Below, piece by piece: positions 9,477 to 16,618 of a DNA stretch of 64,000 nt. The notes beneath the pieces were generated by a model that did no database searches, was not told the DNA's origin, and was given only the letters and a program-made list of their open reading frames with translations. The stretch's first letter is position 1. Each line of letters starts with the position of its first letter. A program made the translations under genes and the position numbers. Source of the stretch: Haloplanus aerogenes (lineage in GTDB: Archaea > Halobacteriota > Halobacteria > Halobacteriales > Haloferacaceae); contig NZ_CP034145.1 of the NCBI RefSeq assembly GCF_003856835.1, forward strand, positions 806,001-870,000. The letters are read 5' to 3'.

Positions 9477-10556
9477 ATGGAGCCGGCGGTCCCCCAGCCG
9501 CAGACGTTCGACCGCGTGCTCTCCAGCATGTGTACCCGGCCCCACCCCGCTGCGCGGGCGGCGGCCGAGCGGTTTCTCGCGACGAATCCCGGCGACCCGG
9601 AGACGTATCGCTCGGTCGCCGGACTGGAGCAGGACGTGGTCGACCGGCTGGGCGAGGTGACGGGGCTCGATTCGCCCCACGGGTACGTCGCCAGCGGAGG
9701 GACCGAGGCCAACATTCAGGCGATGCGGGCGGCGCGCAACCGCACCGAAGCCGCCGATCCGAACGTCGTCGCCCCCGAGAGCGTCCACTTCAGTTTTCAG
9801 AAGGCCGCGGAAGTCTTGGGCGTCGACCTCCGGATCACGCCGGTCGACACCGACCGCCGGGCCGACCCGGACGCGATGGCCGACGTTGTCGACGCGGACA
9901 CCGCGCTGATCGTCGGTATCGCGGGGACGACGGAGTACGGCCGGGTCGACCCGATTCCGGCGCTCGCGGATCTCGCCGCGGACGCCGACGCCCTCCTCCA
10001 CGTCGACGCCGCGTGGGGTGGGTTCGCGCTTCCGTTCACCGATCACGAGTGGAACTTTTCGCACGCCGCCGTCGACACGATGACCATCGACCCGCACAAA
10101 CTCGGGCAGGCGGCCGTGCCAGCTGGCGGCTTCCTCGCCCGCGAGGGGGCGACGATGGACGCGCTGGCGGTGGAGACACCGTATCTGGAATCCACGTCGC
10201 AGGCGACGCTCACGGGCACCCGGAGCGGCGCCGGGGTGGCGAGCGCCGCGGCGGCACTGGACGAACTCTGGCCGGCGGGATACCGGCAGGCGTACGAGCG
10301 CGCGCAGGCGAACGCCGAGTGGGTCGCGGCCGCACTCACTGATCGCGGCTTCGACGTGATCGACCCCGTCCTGCCCCTCGTGGCGGTCGACCTCCCCGAA
10401 CCCCTGTTCGACGCGCTGACCGAACGCGGGTGGCGACTCGCTCGGACCGCACGGGGCGAACTCCGGATCGTCTGTATGCCCCACGTCACCCGCGAGATGC
10501 TGACTGCCTTCGTCCGTGACCTCGACGACTGCCGATCGGCGGTCGACGGAACCTGA
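9477..10556 (+). CDS. mfnA: MfnA-type pyridoxal-dependent L-tyrosine/L-aspartate decarboxylase
   Basis: A 359-residue PLP-dependent group II decarboxylase. Key features are [11 protein letters not shown] (cofactor phosphate region), [13 protein letters not shown] with the Asp that pairs with the PLP nitrogen, and DPHKLGQ, in which Lys208 forms the Schiff base. In archaea this family decarboxylates tyrosine in methanogens or aspartate to beta-alanine for coenzyme A. The aspartate role is more likely here because haloarchaea do not make methanofuran. It starts 43 bp after ppsA on the same strand and could share its transcript. Confidence 0.9.
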   Translation: MEPAVPQPQTFDRVLSSMCTRPHPAARAAAERFLATNPGDPETYRSVAGLEQDVVDRLGEVTGLDSPHGYVASGGTEANIQAMRAARNRTEAADPNVVAPESVHFSFQKAAEVLGVDLRITPVDTDRRADPDAMADVVDADTALIVGIAGTTEYGRVDPIPALADLAADADALLHVDAAWGGFALPFTDHEWNFSHAAVDTMTIDPHKLGQAAVPAGGFLAREGATMDALAVETPYLESTSQATLTGTRSGAGVASAAAALDELWPAGYRQAYERAQANAEWVAAALTDRGFDVIDPVLPLVAVDLPEPLFDALTERGWRLARTARGELRIVCMPHVTREMLTAFVRDLDDCRSAVDGT

Positions 10557-10590
10557 AAGACTTACGTCGCCCCCGTCAGAGGGAGGTGGT

Positions 10591-11142
10591 GTGGAGACAC
10601 TGGTCCCCCTCCTCGTGCTCGACCTTCCCGGACTCGAGTGGCTGACGCGCCTCGTCGAGACGGCGACGGGATGGTGGGGACTGGTCATCATCTTCGTCTA
10701 CTCCTTCCTCATCGCGTTCGCCCTCCCCGGTGTCAGCGAGGTGGTTCTCCTCGCACCACTGGATCTCGGCCTCTCGACCGAGTTGCGACTGGCGGTGATC
10801 ATCCTCACCTCCGCGGCCGGCAAGGCCGCCGGGAGCGTCTTCGCGTTCCACATCGGGCAGGAGGCCAAGGAGGCGGGACCGATCATCAAGGCGCTCCGGC
10901 GCTCCCGGTTCGACGTGATCGGCTGGTCGGAGCGCCGCACCGTCGAAATCGCGCGTCGGTGGGGGTACGCGGGGCTCGCGCTCGCGCTCTCGGTTCCCTT
11001 TTTCCCCGACACGCTCTCCATCTACGCCTTTGCCGTGCTGGAGGAGGATTACTATCGATTCGCCGCTGCGACGTTCGCCGGGAGCGTCGGGCGGTTGCTG
11101 GTCACGTTGGGGCTGAGTGCGGGCGTGCTGGCGGTGCTGTAG
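10591..11142 (+). CDS. VTT/YqaA-like small multi-pass membrane protein
   Basis: A 183-residue protein with about four hydrophobic segments and a basic cytoplasmic loop (KALRRSRFDVIGWSERR). The FALPGVSEV and SVPFFPDTLSIYAF segments resemble the SNARE-associated (VTT/DedA/YqaA) group, whose members act in membrane lipid handling or are uncharacterised. I place the start at the GTG at 10591, preceded by GGGAGG, because the upstream in-frame ATG would overlap the mfnA end and adds a polar, non-conserved 25 residues. It follows mfnA by 34 bp. Confidence 0.75.
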   Translation: METLVPLLVLDLPGLEWLTRLVETATGWWGLVIIFVYSFLIAFALPGVSEVVLLAPLDLGLSTELRLAVIILTSAAGKAAGSVFAFHIGQEAKEAGPIIKALRRSRFDVIGWSERRTVEIARRWGYAGLALALSVPFFPDTLSIYAFAVLEEDYYRFAAATFAGSVGRLLVTLGLSAGVLAVL

Positions 11143-11169
11143 CCTGCCTCGGTACCGGCCATCTCGCGC

Positions 11170-12609
11170 TCATCCGAATTTGGTGCCACACTTCGGACAG
11201 TACTCTTCCGACGAATGCTGTCGGTGACCACAGACGTCACACTCCTCTTGGATCGCGGTGCCGCACTCCGGACAGTACGGCTCGTCGGTCACGCCGCGCC
11301 CACAGACTGGACACTGTCTGAACAGGGCGGTCCCGCACGCCGCACAGAACTGCTGGTCGCTCTCGACGGCCGCGCCGCAGACGGGGCAGTCGTCGACTTC
11401 GATTTCGATTTCGACTTCGTCTTCCTCTTCGGGTTCGGTCTCCTCCACTTCGGGCTCCGGTTCGGGGACCGACACGGTGTCTCCGGTGAACAGCGCTTCC
11501 TCCGTGGGCACGTCGGGCACGCGTGACTGCTCGACGTACGTCGCGAGCCAGTCCTCGAGCCCGTGACCGACGACGTTTCGGATCGCTGTTTTGAGCTTGC
11601 CGTGAGTCAGCGACCCGTCGACGCGGTTGATCCGTCGGAACACGTCCTCGAACGTCTTCGATCCACCCGTCTCACGACGGATTTTGGCGTCGAGTGCGGC
11701 CGTGACCCGACGGCCTTTGGTGTAGTACGCGTTCGGTGAGGTCCACCGACCCGGATCGACGAGTACCGAGTTGGCGTGCCGGTCGGTTTCGAGATACCTG
11801 TGAAACGCCGAAAACGAGACTCGTCCGTCGAGAAACGTCAGTAACGCGGCGTAGTAGTTCGTCGTTCCCTCGATGAGCCACCGCGTCGACTGGTCCCGGT
11901 CCCACTCTTGACGCGTGTGGACGTACTCGTGTATCCACGTGTTGTTGGCGTGGTCGACGTAACTCGAATCGACCGCCCAGAAACCGTTGACGCCGCTCTG
12001 TAAGCCACCCCAGCCCCAGTTGATGTTCGACGGCGCGACGACGACGATCACCTCGTCGTTCTTGCCGCCCACGTCGAGATTCTCGGCGGCGAAACTCAAC
12101 GACGCGCAGACGTCGGCGAGCGAAGCTCGAAGTGACGCGTTCGTCGGGATCGCTATCCGAAATCGCTGGCCGCCCGCCCGAAACGATTCCTCCCGGTGCG
12201 GCCCGAGATAGACGATACTCCCGTCGGAACTCACGATGCCGTCCTGTCTGATATCGTACTGTCGGTCGAGTTCGACACGTCCGCCGGTGTACTTCCACGA
12301 GGTGTTGATCGGGGGGTATTTGAGTAGCGCCCAGCTTCCCGTGTCGACGAACTCGTATCCGCCGGCGTTCGTCCGGTTCACGTCGTACCGAAACCGAATC
12401 CACGGGTTCTGTGTCGCTCCGTCCCATTCGCACTGGTGTCGCTGTGACTGCGAGAACCCCCGTAACTCCTCCGCACCGAGGTAGTCGGGAAACGAGAGTG
12501 TGATCGACCGCAGATTCGAGTGCAGAGAGAATTCGGCGTAGAGGTGGACGAGGCCTTCGGCTGTAGGATCGAGTTCCGCAGAGAGTTTCTGCGTGAACGT
12601 ACGCGCCAT
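11170..12609 (-). CDS. gluzincin-like metallopeptidase with C-terminal double zinc ribbons
   Basis: A 479-residue protein. The central domain has HEYVH (residues 227-231) followed 15 residues later by WLIEGTTNYY (Glu247), which resembles the M1/M61 gluzincin layout. An acidic linker of EPEPEVEE type (382-406) leads to a C-terminal stretch with about eight CPxCG-type knuckles (Cys408 to Cys474), forming at least two double zinc ribbons. No signal peptide or membrane helix is visible, so it is probably cytoplasmic. The start at 12609 (MARTFTQ) removes a basic upstream extension with no clear role. It is divergent from the membrane protein and the two tubulin-like genes; that placement suggests, but does not prove, a shared pathway. 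Confidence 0.78.
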   Translation of the reverse strand: MARTFTQKLSAELDPTAEGLVHLYAEFSLHSNLRSITLSFPDYLGAEELRGFSQSQRHQCEWDGATQNPWIRFRYDVNRTNAGGYEFVDTGSWALLKYPPINTSWKYTGGRVELDRQYDIRQDGIVSSDGSIVYLGPHREESFRAGGQRFRIAIPTNASLRASLADVCASLSFAAENLDVGGKNDEVIVVVAPSNINWGWGGLQSGVNGFWAVDSSYVDHANNTWIHEYVHTRQEWDRDQSTRWLIEGTTNYYAALLTFLDGRVSFSAFHRYLETDRHANSVLVDPGRWTSPNAYYTKGRRVTAALDAKIRRETGGSKTFEDVFRRINRVDGSLTHGKLKTAIRNVVGHGLEDWLATYVEQSRVPDVPTEEALFTGDTVSVPEPEPEVEETEPEEEDEVEIEIEVDDCPVCGAAVESDQQFCAACGTALFRQCPVCGRGVTDEPYCPECGTAIQEECDVCGHRQHSSEEYCPKCGTKFG

Positions 12610-12813
12610 CGGTATCCTATCACGGCGGGATGTATTTATGTCATGCGATCGGACATACTTGTCTCGGCGTCGACCCGTCATCGTGGTTGCCGATGCGATG
12701 GTTCTCCTACAGACGTATCGAGATTGGAGCGGTCACGTCTTGCGAACTGCGCGTGTTTCTCGGCAGCCTCGTCTGCGGAAAAACACATCAAATAATCTTC
12801 ATACCCTAACGTA

Positions 12814-12822
12814 GATTATAAG
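12814..12822 (+). promoter_or_regulatory. TATA-like box for the bitopic membrane-protein gene
   Basis: An ATTATAAG-type box sits about 30 bp before the ATG at 12851. If transcription starts 25-27 bp downstream, the transcript would begin a few bases before that ATG, which favours 12851 over the upstream GTG at 12824. The surrounding 12760-12825 stretch is clearly more AT-rich than its flanks. Confidence 0.5.
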
Positions 12823-12850
12823 TGTGAAACGTGTGAGCGTTTCAACCACG

Positions 12851-13519
12851 ATGGCCCGATTACCGAACTCACTCAGTCGGACGAGTCAGCTCGCACTGCT
12901 GCTCGTCGTGCTCTTGACCGCAAGTGCCGGCGTCGCCTCGGCAGCGGTTGCCGGTGACTTCACCAGCAGTTACGATGGCTACAACGACGACAGCGATACG
13001 AGCGTCCCCGGGCACGAAATCCAGGTATCGGGCTCACTCGAATTCAGTGGCGAGAACGCAGTCGACGCACGGATCGTCGTCTACTCGTCACAACACACCG
13101 TCCTCGAGGACTCGTCCGTAGAACTGCTCCAGCCCGGAGCATCGTCGGTCGACTTCACCCGGGATTACGTGAACCGAGGCGTTCGGTACTCCGCGGACGA
13201 GGTGCCGTCCGGTACGCGTCTCGAACTCGAATTCGTCGTCTACCCCGTCTCGGGATTGACGCAGTCGGAGCTCACGAGCGCCGAAGTGGTGGTTCGATAC
13301 GACACGCCGGCCGGGGACCAAGAAGAGTCGCGGATGGAAGTTACCACGGCGATGAGCAACACGCCGGCACAGGTGATCAATAGCCAAGGGAACGATCAGC
13401 AAGTCCACATCGCCGTCTGGGTCTTCGCCGGTATCGGGGCGCTCGCCGTGGCGCTCGTCGTTCTCATGGCGCTTTACTCGGTGATCGGTGGTGGCGGCGG
13501 CGGTCCCCCGAAAAGCTGA
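12851..13519 (+). CDS. secreted/bitopic membrane protein upstream of the tubulin-like genes
   Basis: A 222-residue protein I do not recognise. It has a Sec-type signal sequence (hydrophobic core about residues 14-28, ending ASAAVAG), a beta-rich acidic ectodomain of about 150 residues, a single membrane helix (about 188-212) and a very short glycine/proline tail (GGGGGGPPKS). The predicted topology is an outside domain with one anchor. It lies 250 bp before the first tubulin-like gene on the same strand and is divergent from the zinc-ribbon peptidase. It may be a membrane partner or anchor for that system; this is inference from position only. Confidence 0.7.
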   Translation: MARLPNSLSRTSQLALLLVVLLTASAGVASAAVAGDFTSSYDGYNDDSDTSVPGHEIQVSGSLEFSGENAVDARIVVYSSQHTVLEDSSVELLQPGASSVDFTRDYVNRGVRYSADEVPSGTRLELEFVVYPVSGLTQSELTSAEVVVRYDTPAGDQEESRMEVTTAMSNTPAQVINSQGNDQQVHIAVWVFAGIGALAVALVVLMALYSVIGGGGGGPPKS

Positions 13520-13737
13520 GGCGCCGACGGCCCTCGCTCGATCTGTCAGAATTGTGTTCTTCTTCCCGCTCGGACGAGCCAACCGTCGCCGAACCGTAAC
13601 TGTCGCCATGTCGATGTGTCGGGCCATCGGAACCAATTCATTCGGAGCGAGTCCCCGACGAGTCGTCGGCCGGTCTCGAAAAAAGACGTATTAGCTGGTT
13701 GACTCTCTGGTTCTCTCACACCGCTGAACCATCCCGT

Positions 13738-13748
13738 ACAAATAAGTG
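13738..13748 (+). promoter_or_regulatory. TATA-like box for the first tubulin-like gene
   Basis: An ACAAATAAGTG stretch lies about 25-30 bp before the ATG at 13770. It suggests the gene has its own, probably leaderless, promoter in addition to any read-through from the membrane-protein gene. Confidence 0.4.
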
Positions 13749-13769
13749 TATCTCTGGCAAGTAGAAATT

Positions 13770-16547
13770 ATGGGTGCCGAAGACAGCCTGACACATCCGA
13801 CGTACATCATCGGGGTGGGACAAGCGGGGATCAACGTGATGAACACGCTTCACGAAGTGGCCCAGGAGAACGACGACGGGCACAAGTTCCAGTTCGCGGC
13901 GATAGACACCGACGTCGACGCGCTCAGTTCGACGCCGCGGGAAGCGCTCAACTTCCAGCTCGAAATCGAGGACGACTTCATCGACGAGGATCGGGCGAAC
14001 TACCCGTATCTCACGGGCCGGATGAACCTCGAAGACAAGGGGGCACGGCGGCAACGGCCGGTCGGCCGGTACAAACTCGACAACAAGAACGAGTTCGAGA
14101 GCACGTTCGAGCAGATCTGGTCCGAAATCGAGTCACACTACGAGGACCACTCGGCCGATCTGGGGCCGCAACAGGCGTCGTTCGACATCTTTCTGATCCA
14201 CTCGCTCGGCGGCGGGACGGGGAGCGGGACGTTCCCCCTCCTGTTGATGATGTTGGACATGATCGCCGAGGATCTCGACAGTGACTACGTGTACACGGCC
14301 GGGATGGGCGTCGTCCCCGAAATCCCGATGAACGAGGACGGGCAGGGGCCGATTCCGCTTCCCGGCTCGCCGATCTACTACCCGAACGCGCACGCCGCGC
14401 TCCACGACCTCGAGAAGTTCGAACTGCTCGAAATCATCAACAACACGAGCTACGACCGGCACATGCCGAGCGACGTGGTCGAGGAGAACCGCACCCTCGA
14501 ACTCCCGGTGCATTCCTCGCGGCTGCAGGGAGCAGGGCCACGGTCGCACGTCACCCAGTTCTCGCTGGACGGTGGACCGCCGTTCGACGACTACTGGCTG
14601 ATGGGCGTCGACGAGGGGGACATCGACGGTCGGATCGCCGGCCAGACCGGACCGGAGACGTATCGGCAGGAAGTCAATCAGATCATGGCTCGGTCCCTGT
14701 ACGCCATCACGCAGTTCAGCAGTGGCGCGGAAAACTGGACGCAGGGGAAGTCGGTGCTGGGGACCCCCGATCAGGCCGAAGTGTACGTCGCGAACGACGA
14801 GGTGGAGGCGTACGCGGAGCTGAAAGCGGAGAAAGAGGCGAAAGAACGGCGCAAGAACGAGGAGATCCCCGAAGAGATCGAGGAGTTGGAGGCGCAGATC
14901 GAGTCGCTGAAAACGCGGAAGTCGAACCTCAACCTCGACGACATCGACGACGAGGAGCTGATTCGGGAGATTCGGAACTACCTCGGCAAGGAGGGCTTCC
15001 GGAAAGGATCGGCCATCGTCGAGAGCAAGTCACAGTCCGACATCGAGGCGATTCTGGACGAGGTCGCGGACGATTACGACATCGAGGGACAGATCATCGC
15101 GGTCGACGTCCTCGACGAGAAACTGAGTCAGCAGGAAGGGGGCGCACCCGAAGTCGAGGAAGAACACAAGGACATCGTTCAGGACATCTGGTCGACGTAC
15201 AACCTGCAGACGCTTCCGGGTAACAGCGGGATCAAGACGACCACCGGGAAGGCACAGGAAGCGCGAGCGTATCTGGACGACGAGATCAGCGAGTACAAGG
15301 AGATCAAAGAGGAGTGGGACCCGGACCTGCTCGGCCAGATTCAAGATACGCTCCCCCCGCTTATCGGCATCTTCGAGAGCGAGCGGGAGAACGCGGAGGC
15401 GTGGCTCGCTGCCCTCCAGTCCGACTACGACGACCTCGAACGCATCATGGGAACGTGGGGTCGGGTGACGTCGATGCAGCAGGCCATCTCCGACCGGCGG
15501 AGCGACATCCGCAGTCAGATCACGGCCAAGATGAACGAGCTAGAGCAGGAGATCGACTCCCTGCGCGACGAGCAGGACGAATTGGCCGACCAGATTCGAT
15601 CGAAAGAGCGGGAGATGTCGTCGAAAATCGAGACGCTCACGACCGCTCAGACGTCCATGCGGCAGGTCGATCTTCCGCTCGTTCAGTCGGAACTGCGGGA
15701 CATCGACCTCGACCTGGTGCAGAACCACCTCAACAGCCTCGCAGACTACGTCGACGAAGGACTGATCGACGAGACGAAGGTCCGCCGCGCGCTCTCTCAG
15801 CGCATCGACTTCGCCGCTTCGTGGAAGAACAACGTCATCGACGGCGACACCAACAAAACCGAAATTCCGGTGTACGCCGACGACACGGACGAGTTCTGGT
15901 ATCTCTACCACCCGGACAACCGCGAATTGCTCGATCTGATCGACAAAGCGACGGACGCAGACGAGCAGAAGGAACCGGGCGGCGAACTCGAATATCTGGA
16001 CGATCCGTACCGCATCGAGTACGTCACCTTCACCCGTCGGGGGCCGGTGTCGCGGCTCAAACTCTACCAGATGCTCAACAACCTCGCCGACAACGGTCGG
16101 CTCGAACGGCTGGGGGCCCAGTACGAGAACTACCTGCAGGCCTTCGCGTACGTCGAGTGGTACGGCCGAGAGGTGAAAAACGCCTTCGACGCCGACCTGC
16201 GCGTCACCGTTTCCCGTCCACCGGAGATGGACCACACCCGGGTCGACAAGCCGGAGCTCTCGGAAGGCGAACTGAAGAACTTCGTCAAGGTCAGCGGTCT
16301 GGACAGCTACATCTGGCAGGGAATGATGTGGGACGCCTACGAGCCGACGGACCAGCGATTCACGGGGTGGGAGAAGAAACTGCGCCGTGAGGGGATCGGC
16401 TGGAACCAGCTCCAGACGTCGACGCCAGATTCGGATCTGAAGGCGCAGTGGCTCGCCGGACAGGCCGACTGGGAGGATATCGTCGACGCCTACCAGCAGA
16501 ACCTGATCGAGAAGACGGGCATCAAGGTCCAGTTCGAGGACGACTGA
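13770..16547 (+). CDS. tubulin/FtsZ-superfamily protein (Tubulin_2-like), large coiled-coil form
   Basis: A 925-residue protein with an N-terminal tubulin-like GTPase domain. GVGQAG (15-20) fits the first nucleotide loop, DTDVDAL (46-52) the next, and HSLGGGTGSG (144-153) is the tubulin/FtsZ phosphate-binding signature. A long, charged, largely helical middle (about 345-640) has strong coiled-coil character (EELEAQIESL; LEQEIDSLRDEQDEL). The C-terminal part holds DDPYRIEYV and YVEWYGREV motifs, shared with the next gene, plus about 100 extra residues. It is much longer than FtsZ or CetZ (350-400) and fits the divergent FtsZ-like family described by Makarova and Koonin (2010). A role in membrane remodelling is inferred, not shown. 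The ATG at 13770 gives MGAEDSLTHP directly before the first strand. Confidence 0.85.
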   Translation: MGAEDSLTHPTYIIGVGQAGINVMNTLHEVAQENDDGHKFQFAAIDTDVDALSSTPREALNFQLEIEDDFIDEDRANYPYLTGRMNLEDKGARRQRPVGRYKLDNKNEFESTFEQIWSEIESHYEDHSADLGPQQASFDIFLIHSLGGGTGSGTFPLLLMMLDMIAEDLDSDYVYTAGMGVVPEIPMNEDGQGPIPLPGSPIYYPNAHAALHDLEKFELLEIINNTSYDRHMPSDVVEENRTLELPVHSSRLQGAGPRSHVTQFSLDGGPPFDDYWLMGVDEGDIDGRIAGQTGPETYRQEVNQIMARSLYAITQFSSGAENWTQGKSVLGTPDQAEVYVANDEVEAYAELKAEKEAKERRKNEEIPEEIEELEAQIESLKTRKSNLNLDDIDDEELIREIRNYLGKEGFRKGSAIVESKSQSDIEAILDEVADDYDIEGQIIAVDVLDEKLSQQEGGAPEVEEEHKDIVQDIWSTYNLQTLPGNSGIKTTTGKAQEARAYLDDEISEYKEIKEEWDPDLLGQIQDTLPPLIGIFESERENAEAWLAALQSDYDDLERIMGTWGRVTSMQQAISDRRSDIRSQITAKMNELEQEIDSLRDEQDELADQIRSKEREMSSKIETLTTAQTSMRQVDLPLVQSELRDIDLDLVQNHLNSLADYVDEGLIDETKVRRALSQRIDFAASWKNNVIDGDTNKTEIPVYADDTDEFWYLYHPDNRELLDLIDKATDADEQKEPGGELEYLDDPYRIEYVTFTRRGPVSRLKLYQMLNNLADNGRLERLGAQYENYLQAFAYVEWYGREVKNAFDADLRVTVSRPPEMDHTRVDKPELSEGELKNFVKVSGLDSYIWQGMMWDAYEPTDQRFTGWEKKLRREGIGWNQLQTSTPDSDLKAQWLAGQADWEDIVDAYQQNLIEKTGIKVQFEDD

Positions 16548-16589
16548 GCCGTCGGGGGTGTGTCGACCCCCCGTCGTCCGGCGGAAACG

Positions 16590-16597
16590 CTAAATGT
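16590..16597 (+). promoter_or_regulatory. possible TATA-like box for the second tubulin-like gene
   Basis: A CTAAATG stretch in the 71-bp gap between the two tubulin-like genes lies about 25 bp before the ATG at 16619. It would allow separate leaderless expression of the second gene. The match is weak. Confidence 0.3.
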
Positions 16598-16618
16598 CGC
16601 CTCCGAAACAGTGTTCGT

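Noticed and set aside
6989-9715. 908-residue minus-strand open frame opposite ppsA
   Set aside because: It is antisense to a gene with full PpsA motifs and has no recognisable domain. It is a high-GC shadow frame.
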